A stretch of 64,000 bases of DNA from Rhizobium sp. Leaf306 (GTDB lineage: Bacteria; Pseudomonadota; Alphaproteobacteria; Rhizobiales; Rhizobiaceae), in NCBI RefSeq assembly GCF_001423425.1, contig NZ_LMNX01000003.1, positions 839,044 to 903,043 of the forward strand, in the 5' to 3' direction. The notes below the pieces were generated by a model. That model saw only the letters and a list, made by a program, of their open reading frames with translations, was not told where the DNA came from and did no database searches. How positions within the stretch are numbered: the stretch's first letter is position 1; every line of letters begins with the position of its first letter. The position numbers were made by a program, and so were the translations under genes. Below are positions 10,473-19,935 of the stretch, one piece after another.

Positions 10473-11150
10473 TTATCGTTCGGCGCTGGACACCATGCCA
10501 AGCGCGACATCGGCCAGTTCCGCGGTCTGTACGACCAGGCGATCCGCTCCCGCGCTCTCCAGTTCGGCTTGCTCACCGTAGCCCCAGAGCACACCCGCAG
10601 CCCGCATGCCGTTGGCATGGGCGCCGGTGACATCGTATTTTCGATCGCCGATCATGACACAACGATCCGCGTCAAGCTCATGCTGCTGGATGATGTGCGC
10701 AATCAGTTCAGGCTTATGGTCGATGTCGCCGGCCGGGGTCGATCCATAAATACCGGTGAACAGAGCATCTAGGCCTTTGTCTTCCAGTATGCGGCGCGCA
10801 AACGTTTCGCGCTTGGATGTCGCGAGGAAAAGCCTGGCTTCTTTCTTCATCCTGGAAAGAGCTTCCGGGATACCGTCATAGACCTCACTCAGAAGAAGGC
10901 CTCGCGACCCGTAGTCCTGCCGGTAGGCATCGACCCCTTCGGTGACCCGGTCGTCGCCGAACTGTCCGAGCAGGTACCGCATGACGTCCTCGATCGGCGG
11001 GCCAATGATCGACCTGATGTCCATGGCAGGATCAGTATCATGTCCAAGGGAACGAAGGGCTGCCCTGCAGCTCGACAGAATTCCGGGTTCCGACGCGATT
11101 AGAGTTCCATCCAGATCTAGCAGGATTGCAGGTGCGGCGGCATACGGCAT
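10473..11150 (-). CDS. HAD-superfamily phosphatase (Gph/PGP-like)
   Basis: The 225-residue protein shows the HAD motifs in order: motif I LLDLDGTL, motif II LATSKRE, and motif IV MIGDRKYDVTGAHANGM. It has an alpha-helical cap between motifs I and II. It belongs to the phosphoglycolate-phosphatase-like subgroup and probably dephosphorylates a small phosphorylated metabolite. I chose ATG 11150 because motif I sits close to the N terminus in this family. The frame stays open to 11213, which would add 21 residues. It converges on the GGT-like gene with only 13 bases between, so it is probably regulated separately from that operon. Confidence 0.85.
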   Translation of the reverse strand: MPYAAAPAILLDLDGTLIASEPGILSSCRAALRSLGHDTDPAMDIRSIIGPPIEDVMRYLLGQFGDDRVTEGVDAYRQDYGSRGLLLSEVYDGIPEALSRMKKEARLFLATSKRETFARRILEDKGLDALFTGIYGSTPAGDIDHKPELIAHIIQQHELDADRCVMIGDRKYDVTGAHANGMRAAGVLWGYGEQAELESAGADRLVVQTAELADVALGMVSSAER

Positions 11151-11353
11151 GAAAACGCTTTCATTGGACAGGTCATACAGCAGCACCAATCGGTATGCCG
11201 TTGAATAAGACAAATATAGTCTTTCCCAACGGTCTCAATGCAATTTTGCGGAGATCTCGTCACAGCCCAACATTCGCACTCCTTGATGGGAAGCAAACCG
11301 TCGTCCTCGCCTCTCGAAGAGCTAGCCTTTCGAAAATCCGCGACGTCAAAACC

Positions 11354-12028
11354 TCAACCATGCGCTGCAACAAAAACCGCGCTGGCGTCGCTGACGATCG
11401 ACACATGGTCGAAGGCCGCCTGCCCGGCGGCTTTGCAATCGGCGCGCAGAATGGCGGTAACGATCCGGTCATGCTCATCGTATGACTTCGAGAGCCTCCC
11501 GGTCAGACGAAACTGCGCGCGGCGAAATGGCGCCAGCCTTGCCCTGGTCTGTGTTGCCAGTTCGAGAAGGTGATCGTTGTGAGCTCCTCGGTAAAGCCTG
11601 TTGTGGAATTCGGTGTTGTAAGCGGAATAGTCCTCCGGCGAGCCCGAATGCACGAGATGTATCGAACTGCGATGTTCGATATCCAAGCCACGTCGCTCGT
11701 CGACCGTCATGCGCTCGGCAGAGAGCCTCGCGCAGATGCCTTCCAGTTCCGCCATGGCCTCGAACATGGAGTGGAGGCGGGCCTGCGTCACGTTCATCAC
11801 GACGGCGCTGCGATTGGGCTCCCGGCCAACCAGGCTCATTGCGCCGAGTTCCCGCAAAGCTTCCCGGACAGGCGTCCGGGAGACTTCGAACCGGGCGGCG
11901 AGAGAAAGCTCGTCGAGCCTTTCGCCAGGCGGCATCTCGCCGGTCACGATCATATCGGCAATGGCTCTCACCATCTGCGCCACAGTCGTCCCGGCCCGGA
12001 CTAATCTTCTTCGCTTCACCTCAGTCAA
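11354..12028 (-). CDS. GntR-family regulator, FadR/FCD subgroup
   Basis: The protein has 224 residues from a TTG start; GTG at 12019 is an alternative. The N-terminal winged helix contains IVTGEMPPGERLDELSLAARFEVSRTPVREALREL, and the C-terminal FCD ligand-binding domain includes the metal-site pattern YNTEFHNRLYRGAHN. FCD regulators bind small organic acids or similar effectors. The gene is divergent from the cyanurate/biuret operon, and the shared 323-base gap holds several palindromes, including a perfect 20-bp one at 12211. It is the likely repressor of that operon. Confidence 0.88.
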   Translation of the reverse strand: MTEVKRRRLVRAGTTVAQMVRAIADMIVTGEMPPGERLDELSLAARFEVSRTPVREALRELGAMSLVGREPNRSAVVMNVTQARLHSMFEAMAELEGICARLSAERMTVDERRGLDIEHRSSIHLVHSGSPEDYSAYNTEFHNRLYRGAHNDHLLELATQTRARLAPFRRAQFRLTGRLSKSYDEHDRIVTAILRADCKAAGQAAFDHVSIVSDASAVFVAAHG

Positions 12029-12351
12029 GACACTCTCGGCGCTTTAGACGTAGTGCATACAGATGCAGTTCGTGTTCCGCCATGTCAACGCTTTCCTCAA
12101 TGCATTGAACTTAAATGCTTTTCGTCCAGACATCCTAGATAGCGCTGGGAGCGCATCTCGGTTTCTCCGAATATTTTTCATACAGTGACACTAAAATCAG
12201 CACGCTCGTCCAAAACTGCATGCAGTTTTGTCAGTTCTTGTTATCTATTCAGTCGGCACCAGCGTTTTCAATGACTTACAAAGTGGCACGCCTGTTGCTT
12301 GCTGTCCCTTGTCCAATAGCGAACGGCCGAGCGCCGCGAGGGAGAATGACG
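12029..12351. promoter_or_regulatory. Divergent regulatory region for GntR gene and cyanurate/biuret operon
   Basis: This 323-base stretch between the divergent genes contains no credible gene. It holds three AT-rich palindromes built around TGCA: 12054-12067 (TGCAT, 4-base gap, ATGCA), 12097-12108 (TCAATGCATTGA) and 12211-12230. No convincing sigma-70 promoter could be picked by eye. Confidence 0.5.
12211..12230. promoter_or_regulatory. Perfect 20-bp palindrome, candidate GntR operator
   Basis: CAAAACTGCATGCAGTTTTG is an exact 20-base palindrome located 122 bases before the start of the BMP-family binding-protein gene. The other TGCA-centred palindromes in the same gap make it a candidate site for the divergently encoded GntR regulator. 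Assignment to that protein is inference. Confidence 0.5.
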
Positions 12352-13479
12352 ATGACGAAACTCCTTTCCATGAACCGCCGGAATTTTCTGCAGGTGTCTG
12401 CGGCCGGACTTGCCGCAAGCGCACTTCCCGGTCTCACGCCGGGAACGGCATTGGCGCAGACCGCGCTGACGGTCGGCTTCATCTATGTCGGACCGAAGGA
12501 TGACTACGGTTACAATCAGGCCCATGCCGAAGGTGCTGCGGTCATCAAGGCCATGCCGGGTGTCACGCTCGTCGAAGAGGAAAACGTGCCCGAGACCGTC
12601 GATGTCCAGAAGACGATGGAATCGATGATCAACCTCGATGGCGCGTCGTTGGTTTTCCCGACGTCGTTCGGCTATTTCGATCCCCACATGCTGGCTATGG
12701 CAGCGAAGTATCCCGACACCCAGTTCCGCCATTGCGGTGGCCTGTGGCAGGCGGGCAAGCACCCGGCCAATACGGGATCCTATTTCGGCTACATCCATCA
12801 GGGTCAGTATTTGAACGGCGTTGCCGCCGGGAACGCGACCAAGAGCAAGAAGATCGGGTTCGTCGCGGCGAAGCCCATCCCGCAGGTGGTTCAGAACGTC
12901 AATGCATTCCTGCTCGGGGCTCGTTCCGTCGACCCGACCATCACCTGCCAGGTGATCTTCACGGGTGAGTGGTCGCTCGCCATCAAGGAAGCCGAAGCCA
13001 CCAACGCGCTGGTCGATCAGGGGGTGGATGTCATCACCTGCCACGTCGACAGCCCGAAGGTCGTTGTCGAGACCGCCGCCGGCCGCGGCGCGTTCGTTTG
13101 CGGTTATCACGCCGACCAGAGCCCGCTTGCGCCTGAGAAATACCTGACCGGCGCCGAATGGGCTTGGGGCAAGGTCTATACGGACTTCATCACGAAGGCC
13201 CAGGCCGGCGAAAAGCTCGGGAATTTCGTTCGCGGCGGACTGAAGGACGGGTTCGTCAAGATGAGCGCGCTTGGTCCCGGTGTATCGGAGAAAGGCCGCA
13301 AGATGTTCGATGCGACGCTTGCCGAGGCGATGACAGGCAAGCTTTCCGTGTTCAAGGGCCCCCTCAACGACAACAAGGGCAATGCCGTAATCGCTGCCGA
13401 CAAGGCCTATGCGGAGGATGCGATCGATCTCGAAAGCATGGCCTACCTCGTCGAGGGCGTGGTCGGCTCCACTTCCTGA
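12352..13479 (+). CDS. BMP-family ABC transporter substrate-binding protein
   Basis: The 375-residue periplasmic protein has a Tat-type signal (NRRNFLQVSAAGLAASALPG, cleavage near ALAQT). It then shows the basic-membrane-protein fold: VGFIYVGPKDDYGYNQAHAEGA, later FVAAKPIPQVVQNVNAFLLGA, and VITCHVDSPKVVVETAAGRG. The frame is open from 12220, but GAGGGAG stands seven bases before ATG 12352, which favours that start. BMP proteins typically bind nucleosides or other ring compounds. Here the gene heads an operon that degrades cyanuric acid or biuret, so a triazine- or ureide-like ring is the likely ligand. Confidence 0.9.
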   Translation: MTKLLSMNRRNFLQVSAAGLAASALPGLTPGTALAQTALTVGFIYVGPKDDYGYNQAHAEGAAVIKAMPGVTLVEEENVPETVDVQKTMESMINLDGASLVFPTSFGYFDPHMLAMAAKYPDTQFRHCGGLWQAGKHPANTGSYFGYIHQGQYLNGVAAGNATKSKKIGFVAAKPIPQVVQNVNAFLLGARSVDPTITCQVIFTGEWSLAIKEAEATNALVDQGVDVITCHVDSPKVVVETAAGRGAFVCGYHADQSPLAPEKYLTGAEWAWGKVYTDFITKAQAGEKLGNFVRGGLKDGFVKMSALGPGVSEKGRKMFDATLAEAMTGKLSVFKGPLNDNKGNAVIAADKAYAEDAIDLESMAYLVEGVVGSTS

Positions 13480-13502
13480 CATCAGGTGAAGGGAGAAGCG
13501 TC

Positions 13503-14633
13503 ATGACGGTACAAGCAAACGATCCAGCGCTCTCGTTGAATGCCGGCGGAGGAGCCACGTTCCGCCCGCTTCTGGAATGGCTGGCGCGGCGGGCGGAGCC
13601 TGTCGTGATCGGGTCTGCTGCCATTCTGGCAGGCCTCATGCTCTTTTCCCTCTTCATTCTCGCGATCGGCAAGTCGCCGGTCGCGCTCTTCCAGCTCATG
13701 TATACCGGCGGTTTCGGCAGCTGGTTTTCGCTGCAAAACAGCCTTTCGCGCGCAGCGCCCCTCCTCCTCACAGCGCTCTGCGTGGCACTGCCGGCACGCC
13801 TCGGTCTGGTCATCATCGGCGGAGAAGGCGCGCTCGTGCTCGGCGGCGTTGCAGCCGCAGCGGTTGCCGCACCACTGACCGGCTTCCTTCCTCCCTATCC
13901 GGCGCTCATCGTCATGGCGGTTGCGTCCATGATCGTCGGCGGCATCTGGATCGGTGCGGTAGGGTTTCTGCGGCACTACCGCGGCGTCAACGAAACGATC
14001 TCGTCGCTGCTGCTGGCCTATATCGCGATCGCGCTGATGAACCAGCTCGTGGAAGGGCTGTTGCGGGATCCGGCAAGCCTGAACAAGCCCTCCACCATGC
14101 CGCTGCCACCCGGATATATGATCGGCGATATCCCCGGAATGGATGTTCACTGGGGCCTCGTCATCAGCATCATAGCCTGCGTCGGCTCCTGGATCCTGAT
14201 CGAGATGACGAGCTACGGCTTTGCCGCTCGGATGGCCGGCGGAAATGTACGCGCCGCACAGATCCAGGGCTTGCCGGTCGGTCGACTGATCGTCGGCTTC
14301 ACGGCGATCGCCGGCACATTCGCCGGGCTTGCCGGCATGCTGGAGGTGGCGGCCGTGCAGGGCAGTGCGAACGGCTCGATTGCGGCAGGTTACGGCTACA
14401 CCGGCATTCTCGTGGCATTTCTGGCGCGCCACAATCCACTGGCAATCATCCCGATCGCGTTTCTGCTCGGAGGGCTCGAGGCATCCGGCGGCCTGATCCA
14501 GCGCCGGATGGGACTGCCTGATGCGACCGTCGTTGCGCTGCAGGGCACGCTCTTCATCGTCATCCTCTTCTGCGAGACCTTTTACGGCAGGTTCAAGGTC
14601 TTCAATCCCGACCTCTGGAAAAGGAGAACGTGA
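13503..14633 (+). CDS. BMP-type (nucleoside-like) ABC transporter permease 1
   Basis: This 376-residue polytopic membrane protein belongs to the permease family that works with BMP binding proteins. It shows SLSRAAPLLLTALCVALPARLGLVIIGGEGALVLGG and RHYRGVNETISSLLLAYIAIALMNQLVEG, both typical of the larger of the two permeases. A purine-rich GAAGGGAGAA precedes ATG 13503, 24 bases after the binding-protein stop. It is the first of two permeases that form the pore. Confidence 0.9.
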   Translation: MTVQANDPALSLNAGGGATFRPLLEWLARRAEPVVIGSAAILAGLMLFSLFILAIGKSPVALFQLMYTGGFGSWFSLQNSLSRAAPLLLTALCVALPARLGLVIIGGEGALVLGGVAAAAVAAPLTGFLPPYPALIVMAVASMIVGGIWIGAVGFLRHYRGVNETISSLLLAYIAIALMNQLVEGLLRDPASLNKPSTMPLPPGYMIGDIPGMDVHWGLVISIIACVGSWILIEMTSYGFAARMAGGNVRAAQIQGLPVGRLIVGFTAIAGTFAGLAGMLEVAAVQGSANGSIAAGYGYTGILVAFLARHNPLAIIPIAFLLGGLEASGGLIQRRMGLPDATVVALQGTLFIVILFCETFYGRFKVFNPDLWKRRT

Positions 14634-15559
14634 TGGACGAGACAAACATTGGTCTCTGGGGCGTGCCGCTTGCGATCCTCGCCGGGGCAATCCGCGTCTC
14701 TACTCCGTTTATTTTCGTCTCGCTCGGCGAAGCCATTACCGAGCGTTCCGGACGCATCAATCTCGGATTGGAAGGCACGCTCGTTTTCGGTGCCATGACG
14801 GCCTACGCCGTCGCCGTCCTCACCGGTTCGCCATGGCTCGGTGTGCTCGCGGCCATGGCGGCAGGAGCGGTCTTCGGGCTCATTCATGGCTTCATCTGCC
14901 GCTTCCCGCGCGTCAACGACATCGCGATCGGCATTGCCATGATGCAGTTCGGGCTCGGGTTCGCCTTCTTCCTCGGCAAGCCCTTCATCCAGCCTTCCGC
15001 GCCAAAGCTGCCGTCCATCCCGCTCGGCAACTGGTCGTCCTATCCGCAGGTCCAGGCGGCGCTGAATATCAATGTCCTCTTCTTCATCGGCTTTGCCCTT
15101 TCTCTCTTTCTGTTCTGGGCCTTCCGCAATACCCGTCCCGGCCTCATCCTGCGGGTCGTCGGGGACTCCACCGATGCGGCCCGCGCGATGGGCATCAACC
15201 CGGACCGCGTGCGGTTGCTTGCCACCGCGCTCGGTGGATCGCTGGCGGCTGTCGGCGGAGCCTATCTCTCGCTCTACTATCCCGGCTCCTGGAACGAGGG
15301 CATTTCCTCCGGCCAGGGCCTCATGGCCGTGGCGCTCGTGATCTTTGCCCGCTGGAACCCGATCCACTGCTTCCTAGCAGCACTTCTCTTCGGCGGGACA
15401 GGCGCGCTTGGACCGGCGCTGAAATCGGTGGGCGTGACGCAGGGCTACTACCTCTTCTACGCGGCGCCTTACGTGCTGACGCTTGCCATACTGATTGCCA
15501 CATCCTCGCCCCACCGCGCGCTTTCCGGCGCGCCGGGCGCGCTTTCCCTGACGAAATGA
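14633..15559 (+). CDS. BMP-type (nucleoside-like) ABC transporter permease 2
   Basis: The 308-residue permease contains SLGEAITERSGRINLGLEGTLVFGAMTAYA and RVNDIAIGIAMMQFGLGFAFFLGKPF, characteristic of the smaller BMP-type permease. AAGGAG lies six bases before ATG 14633, which overlaps the stop of the first permease gene by one base. GTG 14630 is a weaker alternative. The next gene follows after 13 bases, so the transporter and the hydrolases are one transcription unit. Confidence 0.9.
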   Translation: MDETNIGLWGVPLAILAGAIRVSTPFIFVSLGEAITERSGRINLGLEGTLVFGAMTAYAVAVLTGSPWLGVLAAMAAGAVFGLIHGFICRFPRVNDIAIGIAMMQFGLGFAFFLGKPFIQPSAPKLPSIPLGNWSSYPQVQAALNINVLFFIGFALSLFLFWAFRNTRPGLILRVVGDSTDAARAMGINPDRVRLLATALGGSLAAVGGAYLSLYYPGSWNEGISSGQGLMAVALVIFARWNPIHCFLAALLFGGTGALGPALKSVGVTQGYYLFYAAPYVLTLAILIATSSPHRALSGAPGALSLTK

Positions 15560-15572
15560 TAGGAGTTGCGAC

Positions 15573-16589
15573 ATGAATGGCTTAGGCGGCCTCAACAAAT
15601 CCGAACACGGCGTCGGTATCGGTCTCGTGCAGCTGCAATTGCCGGTGACAGTGACGAAAGCGGACCTTGCCCGCCAGACGCAGGTGATCGTCGATCTCGT
15701 CGCGAAGGCGCGGCGCAACCAGCCCGGCATGGATCTCGTCGTCTTCCCAGAATATGCGCTGCACGGTCTCTCGATGGACATCAATCCTGAGATCATGTGC
15801 TCGCTGGACGGGCCGGAGGTCGCTGCGTTCAAGCAAGCCTGCCGCAAAAATGCGATCTGGGGCTGCTTCTCGATCATGGAACTGAACCCGGGCGGCATGC
15901 CCTACAATTCCGGCATCGTCATCGACGACCAGGGTGAGCTGAAGCTCTATTATCGCAAAATGCATCCCTGGGTGCCGGTCGAGCCCTGGGAACCCGGCGA
16001 TCTCGGCATACCTGTCATCGACGGGCCCAAGGGCGCAAAGCTCGCACTGATCATCTGCCATGACGGCATGTTCCCGGAGATGGCGCGCGAATGCGCCTAC
16101 AAGGGCGCCGAGATCATGATCCGGACGGCAGGCTATACGGCCCCGATCCGCGAGGCCTGGTGCTTTACCAACCAGTCGAATGCCTTCTGCAATCTCATGG
16201 TCACCGCCAATGTCTGCATGTGCGGCTCGGACGGCACGTTCGACAGCATGGGTGAAGGCATGATCTGCAATTTCGACGGCTCGGTCATTGCACACGGGAC
16301 GTCCGGGCGGCCGAACGAGATCATCACAGCGGAAGTCCGTCCGGATCTTGTGCGCGAGGCGCGGCGCGGCTGGGGCGTGGAAAACAATATCTACCAGTTC
16401 GGCCATCGCGGCTACGTCGCAGTCGAAGGCGGCGCCGGCGATGCGCCCTACAGCTACATGCACGACCTGATCGCCGGCAAATACCAGCTGCCCTGGGAGA
16501 ACGAGGTCAAAGTCACCGACGGCACGTCCTGCGGTTTCGACAAGCCGTCGCGCCGTTATGGCGAAACCCTCAAGCCGGCAGCGGAATAG
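15573..16589 (+). CDS. amiF: Formamidase, nitrilase superfamily (AmiF-like)
   Basis: The 338-residue enzyme matches the formamidase/aliphatic-amidase branch of the nitrilase superfamily, which hydrolyses formamide or short amides to ammonia and the acid. The catalytic triad is visible: Glu60 in [10 protein letters not shown], Lys129 in YYRKMHPW and Cys162 in [10 protein letters not shown]. Length and the [10 protein letters not shown] and [12 protein letters not shown] segments fit the AmiF group. It is a cytoplasmic enzyme that normally forms hexamers. Its place between transporter and biuret hydrolase genes suggests that formamide, or a formamide-like intermediate, is imported or formed with the main substrate. 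This is inferred from context. Confidence 0.85.
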   Translation: MNGLGGLNKSEHGVGIGLVQLQLPVTVTKADLARQTQVIVDLVAKARRNQPGMDLVVFPEYALHGLSMDINPEIMCSLDGPEVAAFKQACRKNAIWGCFSIMELNPGGMPYNSGIVIDDQGELKLYYRKMHPWVPVEPWEPGDLGIPVIDGPKGAKLALIICHDGMFPEMARECAYKGAEIMIRTAGYTAPIREAWCFTNQSNAFCNLMVTANVCMCGSDGTFDSMGEGMICNFDGSVIAHGTSGRPNEIITAEVRPDLVREARRGWGVENNIYQFGHRGYVAVEGGAGDAPYSYMHDLIAGKYQLPWENEVKVTDGTSCGFDKPSRRYGETLKPAAE

Positions 16590-16599
16590 GAGAGACTCC

Positions 16600-17301
16600 A
16601 TGGATGCGATGGTCGAAACAACCGAGACCTATGTCGGCGCCGATCCCTATCCGTGGCCGTATAACGGCAAGCTGCGGCCCGACAATACCGCCCTCATCAT
16701 CATCGACATGCAGACGGACTTCTGCGGCAAGGGCGGTTATGTCGACCACATGGGCTATGATCTGTCGCTGGTACAGGCGCCGATCGAGCCGATCAGATCG
16801 GTGCTCGCGGCCATGCGTGCCAAACGCTACCACATCATCCACACGCGTGAAGGCCACCGTCCCGATCTGGCCGACCTTCCCGCCAACAAGCGCTGGCGCT
16901 CGCAGCGCATCGGTGCTGGCATCGGCGATCCCGGTCCCTGCGGCCGCATCCTGACCCGGGGCGAGCCGGGATGGGACATCATTCCGGAACTCTATCCGAT
17001 CGAGGGTGAAACGATCATAGACAAGCCCGGCAAGGGTTCTTTCTGCGCGACGGATCTGGAGCTGATCCTCCACCAGAAGCGCATCGAGAACCTCATTCTG
17101 ACAGGCATCACAACAGATGTCTGCGTCTCGACGACCATGCGTGAGGCCAATGACCGCGGCTTCGAATGCCTGCTTCTGGAGGATTGCTGCGGCGCGACCG
17201 ATTACGGCAACCACCTCGCTGCGATCAAGATGGTCAAGATGCAGGGCGGCGTCTTCGGCGCGGTGGCCAACTCGAAAATGCTGATCGAGGCACTCCCGTG
17301 A
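16600..17301 (+). CDS. biuH: Biuret hydrolase, isochorismatase-fold cysteine hydrolase
   Basis: The 233-residue protein resembles the characterised Rhizobium leguminosarum biuret hydrolase as I recall it. It has the same length, the same opening MDAMVET, and the catalytic triad at the same positions: Asp36 in IIIDMQTDF, Lys142 in [10 protein letters not shown] and Cys175 in [13 protein letters not shown]. The enzyme converts biuret to allophanate and ammonia in the cytoplasm. It lies 10 bases after the formamidase gene and touches the next gene, for the ring-opening amidohydrolase. The neighbours, cyanuric acid amidohydrolase and allophanate hydrolase, are the steps before and after it. Confidence 0.92.
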   Translation: MDAMVETTETYVGADPYPWPYNGKLRPDNTALIIIDMQTDFCGKGGYVDHMGYDLSLVQAPIEPIRSVLAAMRAKRYHIIHTREGHRPDLADLPANKRWRSQRIGAGIGDPGPCGRILTRGEPGWDIIPELYPIEGETIIDKPGKGSFCATDLELILHQKRIENLILTGITTDVCVSTTMREANDRGFECLLLEDCCGATDYGNHLAAIKMVKMQGGVFGAVANSKMLIEALP

Positions 17302-18383
17302 TGATGCAAGCCGCCACCATGACCAGGCGTGCTCAAGTCTTTCGCGTCGCGGCGAGCGGTCCGTCCGATGTATCGGGCGTAGAAGCCCTGTTCGCGGCAG
17401 GGCTGAAGCCGGAAAACGTCGTTGCGATCCTCGGAAAGACGGAGGGCAACGGATGCGTCAACGATTTCACGCGGGGCTTCGCCACGGCGAGTTTCGAGGC
17501 ACTGTTCGCGCGCCACGGCGTCGAGGGTGTCTCGCTGGTGATGTCCGGTGGCACCGAAGGAGCCCTGTCGCCGCACTGGACGGTTTTTGCGCGTGAGAGC
17601 TTGATTGATGACGCCGCAGATGCAGGCGGGCCCGCTCTCGCCATCGGTACATCCAGAACGCCCCACCTCCCATTCCATCATCTCGGGCGTCGTGAACAGG
17701 CGCTTATGGTCGCCGAAGGCGTAAGAACCGCGATGGCGGATGCAGGCATCGACGACCCCGCGGACGTCCATTTCGTCCAGATCAAATGCCCGCTTCTGAC
17801 GCTTGCCCGCATCGGCGAAGCAGACAGTACGGGGCACGCCGTCGCCACGCGCGAGACACTCAAGTCCATGGGACTTTCGCGTGGAGCCTCGGCGCTGGGC
17901 GTCGCCCTAGCACTTGGCGAAGTCGATGCCGCAACCATTACCGATGAGGTCATCGGCTCCCGTCACGACCTCTTTTCACGTCGCGCATCCGCATCCGCCG
18001 GCGTCGAACTGACCGATCACGAGATCATCGTACTTGGAATGAGCCGAGCCTGGAGCGGACCGCTTGCGATCGATCACGCCGTCATGGCGAGCGCCATCGA
18101 TACTGCTTCCGTGCACGGCGCCCGTGCGCGCCTGCCGGAAAGGGCGACGATTGCAGCCGTACTGGCCAAGGCGGAACCCGACCCCTCCGGCATGGTCGGT
18201 GGTCGGCGTCACACGATGCTAGACGATTCAGACATTGCGGGCACCCGCCATGCCCGCGCCTTTGTCGGCGGCGTGCTCGCGGGCGTGTTCGGCATGACCG
18301 ATCTATACGTCTCTGGTGGCGCCGAACACCAGGGACCACCCGGCGGCGGGCCTGTCGCCATCATCGTAGAAAAGGAGAGATGA
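17301..18383 (+). CDS. atzD: Cyanuric acid amidohydrolase (AtzD/TrzD/barbiturase family)
   Basis: This is a 360-residue ring-opening amidohydrolase made of three related domains, each supplying a Lys-Ser pair. The visible pairs are Lys46 (GKTEGNGCVND) with Ser82 (VMSGGTEGA), Lys162 (QIKCPLL) with Ser230 or Ser232 (RASASAGVEL), and Lys290 (VLAKAEP) with Ser338 (YVSGGAEHQGPPGGG). It opens cyanuric acid to 1-carboxybiuret, which loses CO2 to give biuret. Barbiturase has the same fold, but biuret and allophanate hydrolase genes in the same operon favour cyanurate. ATG 17301 overlaps the biuret hydrolase stop; GTG 17298 is also possible. Confidence 0.88.
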   Translation: MMQAATMTRRAQVFRVAASGPSDVSGVEALFAAGLKPENVVAILGKTEGNGCVNDFTRGFATASFEALFARHGVEGVSLVMSGGTEGALSPHWTVFARESLIDDAADAGGPALAIGTSRTPHLPFHHLGRREQALMVAEGVRTAMADAGIDDPADVHFVQIKCPLLTLARIGEADSTGHAVATRETLKSMGLSRGASALGVALALGEVDAATITDEVIGSRHDLFSRRASASAGVELTDHEIIVLGMSRAWSGPLAIDHAVMASAIDTASVHGARARLPERATIAAVLAKAEPDPSGMVGGRRHTMLDDSDIAGTRHARAFVGGVLAGVFGMTDLYVSGGAEHQGPPGGGPVAIIVEKER

Positions 18384-18384
18384 A

Positions 18385-19935
18385 GTGAGCATTGTTCGCG
18401 ATACCCCTCTTCCGGAGCGTGGCCGGGCGGCCAGCATCGAAACATTGGGAATGACGATGCGGTTCGGTGCGTTTACGGCGCTGGATGACGTTTCGATCAG
18501 CGTTCCGGCCGGATCCTTCCACGCGCTTCTCGGCGAGAACGGCGCGGGCAAGTCGACCCTGGTCAAATGCATCATGGGCTTTTACCACGCGACGTCGGGC
18601 TCGCTTTCGGTCGACGGACGCGAAGTGGCGATCGCGTCTCCACGGGATGCGGCCACCCACAGGCTGGGTATGGTCTACCAGCATTTCACCCTCGTCCCTT
18701 CGCTGACCGGTGCCGAAAACCTCGTGATCAGCCGGGCGGAAGTGCCAGCCGTGATCAACTGGGCGAAGGAGCGCCGCGAACTTGCTGAATTCATGGAGCG
18801 TATGCCGTTCCGGATCCCGCTCGACCGGCCGGTGAGCGAGCTTGCCGCCGGTGAGAAACAGAAGCTCGAAATCGTCAAACAGCTCTATCTCGGTCGGTCC
18901 TTCCTCATTCTCGACGAGCCTACATCAGTTCTGACGCCCGCCGAAGCCGACGAGATGCTGGGCCTCGTGCGCGGCATGACGGAGAGCGGCGGGCTGACCG
19001 TGCTGATGATATCCCACAAGTTTCACGAGATCACCAAATTCGCCGACGACGTCTCGATCCTGCGTCGCGGCAAGCTGGTCGGGACGGGAAAGGTCGGCGA
19101 CCTCTCGACCGCCGACATGGCAGCGATGATGATCGGCAATGTGAAGCTCGCCGAACTCGACAGCCGCGCGCCGGTGAGAGAGTCTGCGGAGACGGTGCTC
19201 AGGCTCAGCAACGTCAGAGCGCCGGATCGATCCGGGCTGAAGACGATCGAGATAGACGACCTGTCGGTCCACGAAGGTGAGATCGTCGGGATTGCCGGCA
19301 TATCCGGCAACGGACAAAAGGAATTTGCCGAGATCCTGTCCGGCCAGCGACCTCTCAGTGCCGGCAATATCGAGGTCAATGGCTCGTCCTATGGGGCGAC
19401 ACGTGCCCAAACGCGGGCGAATAACGTGCGTTTCATTCCCGAAGAGCCTCTGCAGAATGCCTGCGCGCCACGGATGACCCTTAGCGAGAACCTGTCCTTC
19501 CGAACCTTCGACCTCAAGGCCGATGGCCGAGATGCACTCTGGCTTTCCAAGGCCGGCATGAAGGAACGGGCGACCGCGCTCATTTCCGATTTCAAGGTGA
19601 AGACCGCGTCGTCGTCATCACCGATTGCTGCGCTTTCCGGCGGCAATGTACAGCGTGCCGTGCTTGCCCGCGAACTGACAGGCGACGTCGATCTGCTGAT
19701 CGTTTCCAATCCCTGCTTCGGGCTGGATTTTTCGGCCGTTGCGGAAATCCGGGCCCGCATCATGAAGGCGCGCAATGCCGGAACGGCCGTATTGCTGCTT
19801 TCGGAGGACTTGGACGAACTTCTCGAAATGTCCGACCGCATCATCGTCATTTCCGAGGGACGGCTGGTCTACGAGACGCCAGCGCGTGGCGCCGACATCG
19901 GCGTGATCGGGGCACATATGGCGGGGCATCACTGA
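18385..19935 (+). CDS. BMP-type ABC transporter ATP-binding protein, two ATPase domains
   Basis: This 516-residue protein has two fused ATPase domains of the RbsA/YufO type. The first has a normal Walker A, GENGAGKST, near residue 52 and Walker B LILDEPTSVLT. The second has the degenerate GISGNGQKEF in place of Walker A and LSGGNVQRAVLARE as signature, which is usual for this family. The GTG start at 18385 has GGAG seven bases upstream and lies one base after the amidohydrolase stop. It powers the permeases encoded at 13503-15559. Its position inside the hydrolase genes shows that import and breakdown evolved as one unit. Confidence 0.9.
   Translation: MSIVRDTPLPERGRAASIETLGMTMRFGAFTALDDVSISVPAGSFHALLGENGAGKSTLVKCIMGFYHATSGSLSVDGREVAIASPRDAATHRLGMVYQHFTLVPSLTGAENLVISRAEVPAVINWAKERRELAEFMERMPFRIPLDRPVSELAAGEKQKLEIVKQLYLGRSFLILDEPTSVLTPAEADEMLGLVRGMTESGGLTVLMISHKFHEITKFADDVSILRRGKLVGTGKVGDLSTADMAAMMIGNVKLAELDSRAPVRESAETVLRLSNVRAPDRSGLKTIEIDDLSVHEGEIVGIAGISGNGQKEFAEILSGQRPLSAGNIEVNGSSYGATRAQTRANNVRFIPEEPLQNACAPRMTLSENLSFRTFDLKADGRDALWLSKAGMKERATALISDFKVKTASSSSPIAALSGGNVQRAVLARELTGDVDLLIVSNPCFGLDFSAVAEIRARIMKARNAGTAVLLLSEDLDELLEMSDRIIVISEGRLVYETPARGADIGVIGAHMAGHH

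Noticed and set aside
12346..12351. ATG 12346 as start of the BMP-family binding protein
   Set aside because: The purine-rich ribosome-binding sequence lies too close. ATG 12352 has seven bases of spacing.
17301..18383. Barbiturase as the identity of the ring-opening amidohydrolase
   Set aside because: The fold is shared and cannot be fully excluded, but biuret and allophanate hydrolases in the same operon make cyanuric acid the consistent substrate.
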